Below are positions 1-11,818 of a stretch of 64,000 bases of DNA, in pieces; positions within the stretch are counted from its first letter, which is position 1, and every line of letters starts with the position of its first letter. The DNA is from Antedon mediterranea (Eukaryota > Echinodermata > Crinoidea > Comatulida > Antedonidae): positions 15,800,932-15,864,931 of the forward strand of contig NC_092679.1 in the NCBI RefSeq assembly GCF_964355755.1, written 5' to 3'. The position numbers and the translations under genes are program-made. Under the pieces are notes generated by a model. The model worked only from the letters and a program-made list of their open reading frames with translations, was not told the origin of the DNA and did no database searches.

Positions 1-2010
1 TTAATCTCTGTATATTTTACATTATGGTTTGGTAGTCAAATAAATGAAAATTAAATAAAATGTTGACAATAAGCAATCATTTTTCTGTGTAAATACTAAG
101 CAGTTATTATGAAAGATATTTAGGCCTATAATTGACATAACAGTTTGCAATTACTTTATATGATCATTGTTTAAAATGTAATTGTCTAGTCAATGTATAA
201 CAATTTAGAGAACCTCTTGATGTGCATGCAAGTAATTCCAAAGAGCTGGTTGTTTATATGATAGTTGAGCCATACAGATAATCCAGTTAGTTTGTTTGAT
301 TTATAAAGTGCGTAAACCATTTTTTTCTGAAGTAATGTTTTGTGTAGTTTTGGGTGTTTCTTTATTTGTCTGTTGTTTGTTTTCTTGTGTATGTGTTTTT
401 TTATCTTACATGTGAAGAGAAACATTGTGTTTTCTTAAATGTGCAGGATATCTAATAATTTTGAAATCTTAAATCATGTATTGTTATTGTTTTCCATTAT
501 TGAAATTAATAAATTGTCTTAAAATGAAACAAAATGTGTCACGTACTTTTCTATACTTGGTTAATAGTAATTTACACGAAGACAACGAGTTAGGGTTTAG
601 ATCATCCATGATGTTTGAGCGGGCAAGCACCCTGTATATTATCTCGATGACTATTACAAATTTACAAACCAACCTTCTACTAATCAAAGTGAAGTCCGTT
701 AATTGTTATACAGTGGCTATTTTTCTAACTTTTCTCTAACAATGTGCTGTAGGCCTATGTATATTGAAAGTAAAACAGGAAATGGCAAAATTAGAAAATG
801 AGAAGGCGACTTAGTTTTAAAGGCTGTCAAATTGAGGATTCCACAACGTTCGTTCTGCCCCAGAAAATCTCTCCGCGAACTGACATGTGAATGTAAGTAG
901 CCTTAATAAAAGAATGAGAACATAATTAAGACGGCATGGCCGGTAGTATTCTCATGTACCTGTACGATTGCTTACCATTGTAAAATGAAATAATAATTGT
1001 AATGAAGAATTACACGTAAGTGAACTTGTCATTAATATAACAATACAAACATCTCATGCAATTAACAGTATTTTTCCATCCTTAAGTATGTGTTCTGTTC
1101 AATATAATACACACGTAAAATAAAAATATATTATATTATTATTATATCTGTAGTTTAAATCATAAATCGACAATTCTTTACGAAAAAGCAAATAGCAAAA
1201 ATAACCTTTCCGAGAGTTTCGCTAATTTTTGTTTCTTTCGCAAAGAATTTTCAATTTATAAATACTGAACCTAAAACCAGATGAAGGTTTTTAATCCTAT
1301 ATATGTAAATCGTAATAATATAATATCGTATAATATTACCTAATACTAGGTAATATTTAAGATAAATCAATAACCAAGTTATGGTATTTCAATGTTTAAA
1401 ACCCGTATAAGAACCTCTTAAAAGATAACAAAATGAAACACCAAATATAATTTACATCACTAGTTAAATATGGTTGTCAATACTGTAGGCCCTACTTGCA
1501 TACTGTACTAACAATAACATTAAAAACTATCAATCTGAACTTAAATTTATGTGTGATTTTTCTATTTGAAAATGAAATTTCGTCTATAATGAGTAGTGAT
1601 TCAATATTGTATGTAAATAAACTGTGTTAGGCCTAATTGTGTGTTTTACTGTATTTTTAATAGGCCTAAAAATTGAAGGCTTCTTTATCAATAATGCATA
1701 ATAATTACAAAATATCACATTAATGAATGAAATAATATTAAATCATTTTAAATATTTTAATTGTAACGTATTTCATTGTCATTATTATATATATATATAT
1801 TATTATATATTATCGTCTTTGTTGAGTATTATAGTAAGATAGTAGAAAGTAACGATACGCGAATGTATATGCGAATCATGGTACAAAGTTTGTTGGAAAT
1901 TACAATACGGATGTCGAGGCAGGGACCGAAAAAACATTTTGCTAAATCTAGCCAGAACCGTTTCCGAACGTATGCCTTCTTATATATCCCAGCCCGATTC
2001 CTCGACGTTA
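1..2010. repeat. Upstream flank of SLC44 copy 1 (segmental duplicate, empty-site copy)
   Basis: Non-coding AT-rich DNA. Positions 1-1009 match 4890-5896 with only scattered differences. Positions 1010-1534 match 15110-15636, and 1832-2010 match 15637-15800. About 297 bases (roughly 1535-1831, ending in an AT dinucleotide run near 1785-1810) are absent from the second copy. Position 1 corresponds to a point about 240 bases downstream of the stop codon of SLC44 copy 1, so the window probably opens just after another copy of the same gene. The short open frames here are shared by both copies but show no recognisable domain; I do not call them genes. Confidence 0.85.
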
Positions 2011-2155
2011 ACAAAATGCCGTCAATTCGATTTTGCGCATTCTAAACTTGAATATAACTGTCACTGTGGGTATCATTCAGTCCATTGGTTGTCTTTACAA
2101 CAAGTGCAGGTTGTGTTATCTAGTTGTTTGCTCATTCAATTGATCTGCGCTTGCG

Positions 2156-2164
2156 TATATAAAA
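2156..2164 (+). promoter_or_regulatory. Candidate TATA box of SLC44 copy 1
   Basis: TATATAAAA lies about 270 bases upstream of the start codon at 2436 and outside the duplicated flank. No other promoter element is obvious. Position and sequence are only suggestive. Confidence 0.35.
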
Positions 2165-2435
2165 CCAATATTCACTAACAAAGTTTGGAGTGTGTCGATA
2201 ATGTGCAGTAGTATCGATTGTCACACACGTAGGCCAACTGATAATGATACTTAGAGAACAATGATACCAATTAATCATATTGAACTGATACATAGTTAAT
2301 ATTCTTCTATTTAACTATGTACAAACAGTCCGAAGGTCTATAAAAAAAAAACTTGCGTTATATTATATTATTTTTATATTTACATTAGAATGCCAGTACA
2401 TCAATTCTTCCTTGTTGTAACAAAACACAGCAGAT

Positions 2436-4649
2436 ATGGAAAAAAGTGATATTTCAGAAGTTGAATCAGAAAAAGAGGCATACGATTCAAATGTTACTGG
2501 TCCAATTTCAAACAGAGGTTGTACAGATGTAATCTGTTGCTTGATTTTTGTTTTGTTCGTTGCTGGGCTAGGAGTGATCGGTGGCATTGGTTTCAAGAGA
2601 GGTAATGCCCAGACATTAATCTACCAAACAGACTATCTTAACCAGGTGTGTGGTATATCAAAAGCAGTTGCTGACAAACCGTATCTTTTCTTCTTCGATT
2701 ATTTGAAGTGTTTGGAGGAGGCCAAACCCCCAACGTTTGACTGTCCGAGTTCAGGACAAGTTTGCGTCGAAAAATGCCCAACGGAAAACTATGCTATAAA
2801 CGTTAAGTATTATGATAAGCTGGATGATGCGACGCCTACTGGAGTTGACTGGGACGATTTCATTTGTGAATATGACATAGACGCAGAAGATGAAGTGATA
2901 AACAGAGGTTCCACCATTCAAGTCCTCTTAAATACAAAGAAATGTGCAAACTATTATACAAAAAGTGAACCATGGTTTAATCGCTGTTTTCCGAGTTTCA
3001 TAACATCTGAAGAGTGGGCAGGAAATGAAACAACACCAAATAACCAAAATATTACAAAAGATGCTCGTGATAATGCTTTAGAAATATTAAACTTTTATCA
3101 AAGATATGAACGTTTTAACAGCACAGTCGACGATTTAAAAAAAACACTGCCTTATATGATTATTGGAATAACAATATCTATGTTTGCTTCTTTGATTTAC
3201 ATCATACTAATTCGATGGCTTGCTGCCATTATGGTATTTAGCAGCATCATACTTGTCTATGCACTCTTGGTCTTTGCAACATACTTTTGCTGGAAAGAAC
3301 GAAACTGCATCAAAAATAATGAAAAAGATTGCACTTCGAATTCATTTGCAATTGCTGGCTACGATGAGATTACGAGTTACGCTAAAATGGAGCAAACTTG
3401 GTATATAACGGCCATTATTCTGAGTGTAATTATAGGAATTATGACGGTGATAATAACATTTCTAATCAATCGCATTCAACTTGCAATTCTTGGAATCAAC
3501 GAGGCGATTAGAGCAGTTTCATCAATGCTCTGTTCTCTTCTGTGGGCAATTATCCTGTTTGTAATGCAACTCGCCTTCCTGACATACTGGTGTTTTAGCG
3601 TTGTTTTTATAGCGTCTATTGCAAATTCACCTTACCAGATAAACACAACAGATGACAACTATACAGCGGGAGAAAGCTGTGATCCAACTGATGTTTACGA
3701 CACAACTGAATGTATCCTGGTTGTTGAGGACCTTGTTCCAAATTATGTTTTCTGGTTCCTTGCATACAGCCTAGTAGGGCTATTTTGGATCCTGAATTTC
3801 ATTAGTGCTCTTGGAGAAACAACATTGGCAGGAGCATTCGCAGGTTATTATTGGGCGTTTACTAAACCAGATGACATCAAATCGCTCCCATTATTTCGAT
3901 CTTTTTGGAGATGCAGTCGTTATCATATTGGATCGCTCGCTTTTGGTTCGCTTGTTATACCAATCATTCAGCCAATTCTTAGATGCATAGGATATGTAGC
4001 ACGATTTGCATGCATTTCAGGTGTCTTCTCAAAGTTTATTTATACGTGCTGTAAATGCTGCATCTGCCATTTTGAGGTTTTGAGATCTATGAATCACAAC
4101 GCGTACATCCACATTTCTGTACATGGTGAAAGCTTCTGTACATCAGCAAAAAACGCCTCCAATCTTCTCATAAGAAACATCACTACAGACGTCATCCTTG
4201 GAGGAATTCACTGGTTAATATTTCTTTTCGGTAAAATGTTAATAACTCTTGGCACGGTCTACGGAGCAACGGTATATTTCGGCAACTACTGGGACAAATC
4301 TTCTACTGATGATGAGATTGTATTTATTCCTAAATTGAACTATTTTTGGGCGCCAATCTTGTTCATGGCAATGGCTGCGTACGTGGTTGCAGACAGCTTC
4401 TTCGGGGTTTACGAAATGGCAATTGACACGTTGTTCTTTTGTTACCTGGAAGATCTAGAAGCTAGCGGTGATGAGAGAACAGCACAAAGACCGAATTCCG
4501 ACCACATGTTGGACATTCTCGAATCAAAGGTAAAATGCTGCTCGAATAACATTTCGCCCAATACGACGGAATCGAATCAACCTAACAGTACAGCATTGAA
4601 CACCATTTCTAATATAGACGAGACTGATACTAGGATCGATGGTAGTTAA
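2436..4649 (+). CDS. Choline transporter-like protein (SLC44/CTL family), intronless, copy 1
   Basis: A 737-residue multi-pass membrane protein in one uninterrupted frame. The SLC44 plan is visible. A short cytoplasmic N-terminus carries a CTD..CC motif at about residue 29. TM1 spans about 31-52. A large cysteine-rich extracellular loop follows (about 55-225) with N-glycosylation sequons, then paired TM helices. The family blocks GAFAGYYWAF, RYHIGSLAFGSLV, NHNAYIHISVHG and a C-terminal DTLFFCYLEDLE are all present. SLC44 proteins are known for choline or related solute transport; the substrate here is not readable. The length is normal for the family. The start has a purine at -3 and G at +4. 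Animal SLC44 genes normally have many introns, so the single exon suggests retroposition. The paralog at 16314-18494 is about two-thirds identical by eye. Confidence 0.93.
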   Translation: MEKSDISEVESEKEAYDSNVTGPISNRGCTDVICCLIFVLFVAGLGVIGGIGFKRGNAQTLIYQTDYLNQVCGISKAVADKPYLFFFDYLKCLEEAKPPTFDCPSSGQVCVEKCPTENYAINVKYYDKLDDATPTGVDWDDFICEYDIDAEDEVINRGSTIQVLLNTKKCANYYTKSEPWFNRCFPSFITSEEWAGNETTPNNQNITKDARDNALEILNFYQRYERFNSTVDDLKKTLPYMIIGITISMFASLIYIILIRWLAAIMVFSSIILVYALLVFATYFCWKERNCIKNNEKDCTSNSFAIAGYDEITSYAKMEQTWYITAIILSVIIGIMTVIITFLINRIQLAILGINEAIRAVSSMLCSLLWAIILFVMQLAFLTYWCFSVVFIASIANSPYQINTTDDNYTAGESCDPTDVYDTTECILVVEDLVPNYVFWFLAYSLVGLFWILNFISALGETTLAGAFAGYYWAFTKPDDIKSLPLFRSFWRCSRYHIGSLAFGSLVIPIIQPILRCIGYVARFACISGVFSKFIYTCCKCCICHFEVLRSMNHNAYIHISVHGESFCTSAKNASNLLIRNITTDVILGGIHWLIFLFGKMLITLGTVYGATVYFGNYWDKSSTDDEIVFIPKLNYFWAPILFMAMAAYVVADSFFGVYEMAIDTLFFCYLEDLEASGDERTAQRPNSDHMLDILESKVKCCSNNISPNTTESNQPNSTALNTISNIDETDTRIDGS

Positions 4650-4889
4650 ATATAGGCCATCCAAGACACCCGCAGACGATGAGGCTTACATTTTGTAAAA
4701 GGTTTAGAAACAAAAAGATAAGATCGACATGAGGCTGTAAAATAATGACACTTAAAAGTTCATTTAGTCTTCAAACAAAAAAAATCTAAATATATTGTTG
4801 ATATTAAATTTGTTTTAGGAAAGATCGTCGGATTGCTGACTCTTGTTAGTTATATTAATCTTATTTACTTTAGCAGTCCCTGGATAATT
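4650..4889 (+). other. 3' UTR region of SLC44 copy 1
   Basis: AT-rich, with no frame. Several AATAAA-type signals follow at about 4926-4950 inside an AAATAAATAAATGAAA run. The block just before the run (about 4890-4950) recurs at 39280-39340 in an intron of the CENP-F-like gene, so it may be the tail of a retroelement rather than gene-specific sequence. Confidence 0.45.
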
Positions 4890-5896
4890 AATTTCTGTAT
4901 ATTTTACATTATGGTTTGTTAGTCAAATAAATAAATGAAAATGAAATAAAATGTTGACAATAAGCAATCATTTTTCTGTGTAAATACTAAACAGTTATTA
5001 TGAAAGATATTTAGGCCTATACTTGACATAACAGTTTGCAATTACTTTATATGATCATTGTTTAAAATGTAATTGTCTAATCAATGTATAACAATTTAGA
5101 GAACCTCTTGATGTGCATGCAAGTAATTCCAAAGAGCTGGTTGTTTATATGATGAGCCATACAGATAATCCAGTTAGTTTGTTTGATTTATAAAGTGCGT
5201 AACCATTTTTGTCTGAAGTAATGTTTTGTGTAGTTTTGGGTGTTTCTTTATTTGACTGTTGTTTGTTTTCTTGTGTGTGTGTTTTTTTTATCTTACATGT
5301 GAAGAGAAACATTGTTTTTTCTTAAATGTGCAGGATATCTAATAATTTTGAAATCTTAAATCATGTATTGTTATTGTTTTCCATTATTGAAATTAATAAA
5401 TTGTCTTAAAATGAAACAAAATGTGCCACGTACTTTTCTATACTTGGTTAATAGTAATTTACACGAAGACAACGAGTTAGGGTTTAGATCATCCATGATG
5501 TTTGAGCGGGCAAGCACCCTGTATATTATCTCGATGACTATTACAAATTTACAAACCAACCTTCTACTAATCAAAGTGAAGTCCGTTAATTGTTATACAG
5601 TGGCTATTTTTCTAACTTTTCTCTAACAATGTGCTGTAGGCCTATGTATATTGAAAGTAAAACAGTAAATGGCAAAATTAGAAAATGAGAAGGCGACTTA
5701 GTTTTAAAGGCTGTAAAATTGAGGATTCCACAACGTTCGTTCTGCCCCAGAAAATCTCTCCGCGAACTGACATGTGAATGGAAGTAGCCTTAATAAAAGA
5801 ATGAGAACATAATTAAGACGGCATGGCCGGTAGTATTTTCATGTACCTGTACGATTGCTTACCATTGTAAAATGAAATAATAATTGTAATGAAGAA
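4890..5896. repeat. Segmental duplicate of 1-1009 (first part of copy-2 upstream flank)
   Basis: Near-identical to 1-1009, with small indels (for example around 5155 and 5285) and a few substitutions. It stops at GAAGAA (5891-5896), exactly where the 9.2-kb array begins. The duplicate resumes at 15110. Confidence 0.9.
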
Positions 5897-7309
5897 CTAG
5901 ATTTAATTCGTCACTATGACGAATTATAGGTTATATGCATTGATTTTAATAAAGATAATTGATTTTTAAAAGATATTTTGATTCATTGATTTTCTCAGAT
6001 TCTTTAATTATTTATAATAATGATAGGACCTTGCTAACGCGAATACAATAGCCGGTATCACAATCCGATCAAAGATCCCTCTGCGTATAATGTCATAAAC
6101 CACATTTGCTGTTACATAATAATAAAGACATAAGTTATTTTTTATCTAGATTTCATTATAAATCATGTGTATAATATATACACTAAGAAATAAATTTGAA
6201 CAAACAATACGGATAATAAAAAAAAAATCTTATTTCGTTTCCCAAGGTGAGACTCGATCTCGGTACCTTGAGTGCCATAGACACGAGCACACACCACCGA
6301 GCCATACACAACTGTCTAAAAATTGTAGAAAAATTCCTCCGTGTATTTACTATGCAGTAACCACTTTGGTGCAGATAGATTATTACATACCGCAATGAAT
6401 TATAATTTTTTACTATGATGACATCTCTAAAAATGTACAAAAATGATGCACTGTCAAACTATATACTTTTAACTTTAATATATGAACTTTTGGAGGAAGA
6501 AAGTTAATGTTAAGTTTGTTATTTTGGCCTAAGAAAATGTCATAATTTGTTTGATTGTCGAAATGAATTTTTTTAAATTTAATATGCAATTAATTATGGC
6601 TTAATCAACTTTTGTTCCCTTAGTTTAATAATAAATCATACATAAGATACATACACTTCAAGAAAATGAAATAAAAAATATGTGTTCCCGAGCATTCTGA
6701 CGATCTATATTAATTTTAAAATTTAGCATATTTTCACCATTTTGTTAACTTACACGTGCGTAGCCTGTCACTTTTGACGTGCTCGTATAAGGCAATTACG
6801 CGTTGAAAAGTGAATAAAATATGATGATATTATTAAAGAAAGGTTGTACAACCGAAATCGGACAAAAAGAGTGCGCATTAACGTATAACGCGCAGTGCGC
6901 GTGCAAAAATCTGCGCACTCATGGCAATTTTTTAAACGCTTAAAATTGCCTGAAACGTACTCTAATTTCATCGAAAATAAATTTTGACAATTTTGAACAT
7001 TTTAAGCGCGCGTACGCAAGCGTTATATGCGCTACGCACGTAATTGTATTGCCATATGATGAAATATGACCTGAAATTTATGAGTACCAAATTTTGTTTA
7101 ATTGTGATTCATGCTTGTGAAGATATGATTACAAACGTGATTTCGTAAAATCGCGCGTAGACCGCGTAATTTTTGATTACGCATCGTGAAAATATAACCA
7201 CATCGATTCCTGGCCATAAGGAATATACTCTGAAAAATTGACTTAGATAGATGAAACTGATATCAAGATAATTCACGGACAAAATAGTGCTAAGGAAAGA
7301 ATAAATAAA
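5897..7309 (+). mobile_element. Array unit A1
   Basis: The first A unit. Left end: CTAGATT, hairpin arms TAATTCGTCA/TGACGAATTA (5904-5926), then AGGTTATATGCAT (5928-5940). A tRNA-like block on the minus strand lies at about 6241-6312. The right half is rich in CG-containing words such as GCGCGTACGC. It ends AAATAAATAAA with no 3' hairpin of its own. Confidence 0.8.
6241..6312 (-). repeat. tRNA-like (pol III box) block in A units
   Basis: Read on the minus strand, it has an A-box-like TGGCTCGGTGG and a B-box-like GAGATCGAGTCTC. The acceptor stem does not close, so it is not a tRNA gene. It recurs at the same offset in A2 and A3. It resembles the head of a tRNA-derived SINE carried within the larger unit. 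Confidence 0.5.
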
Positions 7310-8723
7310 CTAGATTTAATTCGTCACTATGACGAATTATAGGTTATATGCATTGATTTAAATAAAGATAATTGATTTTTAAAAGATATTTTGATTCATT
7401 GATTTTCTCAGATTCTTTAATTATTTATAATATAAGATAGGACCTTGCTAACGCGAATACAATAGCCGGTATCACAATCCGATCAAAGATCCCTCTGCGT
7501 ATAATGGCATAAACCACATTTGCTGTTACATAATAATAAAGACATAAGTTATTTTTTATCTAGATTTCATTACAAATCATGTGTATAATATATACACTAA
7601 GAAATAAATTTGAACAAACAATACGGATAATAAAAAAAAAATCTTATTTCGTTTCCCAAGGTGAGACTCGATCTCGGTACCTTGAGTGCCATAGACACGA
7701 GCACACACCACCGAGCCATACACAGCTGACTAAAAATTGTAGAAAAATTCCTCCGTGTATTTACTATGCAGTAACCACTTTGGTGCAGATAGATTATTAC
7801 ATACCGCAATGAATTATAATTTTTTACTATGATGACATCTCTAAAAATGTACAAAAAGGATGCACTGTCAAACTATATACTTTTAACTTTAATATATAAA
7901 CTTTTGAAGGAAGAAAGTTAATGTTAAGTTTGTTATTTTGGCCTAAGAAAATGTCATAATTTGTTTGATTGTCGAAATGAATTTTTTTTAATTTAATATG
8001 CAATTAATTATGGCTTAATCAACTTTTGTTCCCTTAGTTTAATAATAAATCATACATAAGATACATACACTTCAAGAAAATGAAATAAAAAATATGTGTT
8101 CCCGAGCATTCTGACGATCTATATTAATTTTAAAATTTAGCATATTTTCACCATTTTGTTAACTTACACGTGCGTAGCCTGTCACTTTTGACGTGCTCGT
8201 ATAAGGCAATTACGCGTTGAAAAGTGAATAAAATATGATGATATTATTAAAGAAAGGTTGTACAACCGAAATCGGACAAAAAGAGTGCGCATTAACGTAT
8301 AACGCGCAGTGCGCGTGCAAAAATCTGCGCACTCATGGCAATTTTTTAAACGCTTAAAATTGCCTGAAACGTACTCTAATTTCATCGAAAATAAATTTTG
8401 ACAATTTTGAACATTTTAAGCGCGCGTACGCAAGCGTTATATGCGCTACGCACGTAATTGTATTGCCATATGATGAAATATGACCTGAAATTTATGAGTA
8501 CCAAATTTTGTTTAATTGTGATTCATGCTTGTGAAGATGTGATTACAAACGTGATTTCGTAAAATCGCGCGTAGACCGCGTAATTTTTGATTACGCATCG
8601 TGAAAATATAACCACATCGATTCCTGGCCATAAGGAATATACTCTGAAAAATTGACTTAGATAGATGAAACTGATATCAAGATAATTCACGGACAAAATA
8701 GTGCTAAGGAAAGAATAAATAAA
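7310..8723 (+). mobile_element. Array unit A2
   Basis: Near-identical to A1 with scattered substitutions (for example near 7430, 7726 and 7858). It is joined directly to A1 at CTAG. tRNA-like block at about 7654-7725. Confidence 0.8.
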
Positions 8724-8894
8724 CTAGAACTTAAACTCGTCACTTGAGGACGAGTTTGGTTATCCGCCAGCAACAAAGCGTATCTTGCGTATTCAAGTAC
8801 TTCCAAGTTATGACTTTTCCAAAAAAAGTAGGCTATTCAAAATTAAAACTGCCCTCTCAGTGTAATAACCAACTAAACCCTTTTAATTAATTGT

Positions 8895-8970
8895 TTTCCC
8901 GTGACGGGACTCGAACCCGGTACCTCTGATACCAAAGTCGGTTGCATTACACATCGAGCCATATGACCAC
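8895..8970 (-). repeat. tRNA-like (pol III box) block in B units
   Basis: The minus strand carries TGGCTCGATGTG (A-box-like) and GGGTTCGAGTCCCG, a near-perfect B box that forms a T-arm. No closing acceptor stem is seen. Copies lie at about 11989-12064 and 13550-13625. It is the counterpart of the block in A units. Confidence 0.55.
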
Positions 8971-9654
8971 CTGCTGACGAAAATCCGAAGAAAGAGTCCT
9001 CGTTCATTCGGTATGTCGTGAACCCCCTCGATGCAAGTTGATTATTACATATCAAACTTAAATCATAAATTTTACTATGATGAAATCTTCAAAAATTTTA
9101 AACGCTGATATTTTATGAAAGTACATACTTTCAAGTTTTATATATTAACATGTAAAGAAAAAAGATAAATGTTATGTTTATTGTTTTGCTCTTTGAATAA
9201 GTTTATGTTTGTTTGATGATAAATATTTCAAAAATTATATTTAATATGCAAATAATGTAGCCATCAAACACGTTTTAGCATTCAACACTATAATAAATCA
9301 GACCTATGATTCATACACTGCAAGAAATTAAAATAAAAAATGGTGGTAACCTTGCATTCTGATGAACTGTGTCATTTTTAAAAGTAGACATATTTTGGAA
9401 CATTTTCACAATTTGTTGACGTTTTCGTGCGCAACCTGTCATGTTTAACGTGCTCGTAGAACGCCATTTCAAGTTGAAAAGTGAATAAAATAACGTAAAA
9501 TTGTTAACAGAAGATTTAAAAACACAAATCGTGTAAAAGAAATGCTCATACCTGTTCCCTGCGCCGTGCGCGCGTAAAAATGTGCGCACCAGTGGCAATT
9601 TTTTAAACGCTTAAAATGACCTGAATCGTGCTCTAATTTAATCAGAAATTGATT

Positions 9655-10252
9655 TGAAGCATTTTAAAATTTCAAACGCCATTTACGCGCGCACTTTCTA
9701 ATGTTACAAATTGCGATAGCGTTAAAAAAGTTAACTATTGATGTGAAGCAAACGTGGCTGAAAATGACGTTAAAAAATATTCATTTGTTTCGAAGTTATA
9801 ACCAATTTAAGATTTTCAGAAAATCACGCGTAACTTACGCTACGCGGCTCTGACATCGTCAAAAAGCTTGGCTGGACAACTTCAGTAAAATGTCTATATG
9901 TTGAACAAGTTACAAAATGTTATGTTAATGCGTTACAGAGAAACAGCGTGCACAAATTAGGAGCATTTTAAAATTTCAAACGCAGTTTACGCGCAGACTT
10001 TCTAGTGTTCAAAAATTTGCTGAAGAGCGAAAAAGTTAGCCATTGATGTGAAGAAAACGTGGCTGAAAATTTCGTTAAAAAATATTTATCGGTTTCGAAG
10101 TTATGACCGATTTAAGATTTTCAGAAAATCGCGCGTAACTTACGCTACGCGGATCTGACATTGTCAAAAAGCTTCGCAGTACATCTTCAGTTAATTGTCT
10201 ATATGTTGACCAAGTTACAAAATGTTATGTTAACACGTTCAAGAGAAAACGC
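9655..10252 (+). repeat. Internal direct duplication (about 300 bp) inside B units
   Basis: About 9655-9955 and 9960-10252 are diverged direct copies. Shared landmarks are CATTTTAAAATTTCAAACGC, the GTGAAGAAAACGTGGCTGAAA-type stretch and GCGTAACTTACGCTACGCGG. The same duplication is present in B2 and B3, so it predates amplification of the array. Confidence 0.75.
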
Positions 10253-10404
10253 GTACACAAAATCGGAGAAAGAAAGAAGAATAATAAAAAAAAAAAGTAA
10301 CACTACAATAACAAAGGTTATCCGCTTGAGGCGGATAACCAATAAATAAAGATTTTGACAGAATCAAGAGGTTATATGCATGATAATGCATATAACCTAA
10401 TAAA

Positions 10405-11818
10405 CTAGATTTAATTCGTCACTATGACGAATTATAGGTTATATGCATTGATTTTAATAAAGATAATTGATTTTTAAAAGATATTTTGATTCATTGATTT
10501 TCTCAGATTCTTTAATTATTTATAATATATGATAGGACCTTGCTAACGCGAATACAATAGCCGGTATCACAATCCGATCAAAGATCCCTCTGCGTATAAT
10601 GTCATAAACCACATTTGCTGTTACATAATAATAAAGACATAAGTTATTTTTTATCTAGATTTCATTATAAATCATGTGTATAATATATACACTAAGAAAT
10701 AAATTTGAACAAACAATACGGATAATAAAAAAAAAATCTTATTTCGTTTCCCAAGGTGAGACTCGATCTCGGTACCTTGAGTGCCATAGACACGAGCACA
10801 CACCACCGAGCCATGCACAACTGTCTAAAAATTGTAGAAAAATTCCTCCGTGTATTTACTATGCAGTAACCACTTTGGTGCAGATAGATTATTACATACC
10901 GCAATGAATTATAATTTTTTACTATGATGACATCTCTAAAAATGTACAAAAATGATGCACTGTCAAACTATATACTTTTAACTTTAATATATGAACTTTT
11001 GGAGGAAGAAAGTTAATGTTAAGTTTGTTATTTTGGCCTAAGAAAATGTCATAATTTGTTTGATTGTCGAAATGAATTTTTTAAAATTTAATATGCAATT
11101 AATTATGGCTTAATCAACTTTTGTTCCCTTAGTTTAATAATAAATCATACATAAGATACATACACTTCAAGAAAATGAAATAAAAAATATGTGTTCCCGA
11201 GCATTCTGACGATCTATATTAATTTTAAAATTTAGCATATTTTCACCATTTTGTTAACTTACACGTGCGTAGCCTGTCACTTTTGACGTGCTCGTATAAG
11301 GCAATTACGCGTTGAAAAGTGAATAAAATATGATGATATTATTAAAGAAAGGTTGTACAACCGAAATCGGACAAAAAGAGTGCGCATTAACGTATAACGC
11401 GCAGTGCGCGTGCAAAAATCTGCGCACTCATGGCAATTTTTTAAACGCTTAAAATTGCCTGAAACGTACTCTAATTTCATCGAAAATAAATTTTGACAAT
11501 TTTGAACATTTTAAGCGCGCGTACGCAAGCGTTATATGCGCTACGCACGTAATTGTATTGCCATATGATGAAATATGACCTGAAATTTATGAGTACCAAA
11601 TTTTGTTTAATTGTGATTCATGCTTGTGAAGATATGATTACAAACGTGATTTCGTAAAATCGCGCGTAGACCGCGTAATTTTTGATTACGCATCGTGAAA
11701 ATATAACCACATCGATTCCTGGCCATAAGGAATATACTCTGAAAAATTGACTTAAATAGATGAAACTGATATCAAGATAATTCACGGACAAAATAGTGCT
11801 AAGGAAAGAATAAATAAA
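10405..11818 (+). mobile_element. Array unit A3
   Basis: The third A unit, near-identical to A1. It follows the B1 A-type hairpin after a short AATAAA spacer. tRNA-like block at about 10750-10821. Confidence 0.8.

Larger units (their letters stand above)
8724..10404 (+). mobile_element. Array unit B1 with 3' hairpins
   Basis: The left end has CTAGAACTT, hairpin arms AAACTCGTC/GACGAGTTT (8733-8757), then GGTTATCCGCC (8758-8768). The middle is related to unit A, with the same order of tRNA-like block and flanking words. The right end has an internal duplication (about 9655-10252), an A-run, a B-type hairpin (10316-10340) and then an A-type hairpin (10369-10398). Confidence 0.8.

Noticed and set aside
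476-739. Open frame (87 codons) preserved in both flank copies, with an antisense frame
   Set aside because: It persists only because the flank duplicates are near-identical. No domain, no codon bias, and no start or splice context that stands out.
8895-8970. Functional tRNA gene in B units
   Set aside because: The T-arm and B box are good, but the acceptor stem does not pair and no credible anticodon stem closes.
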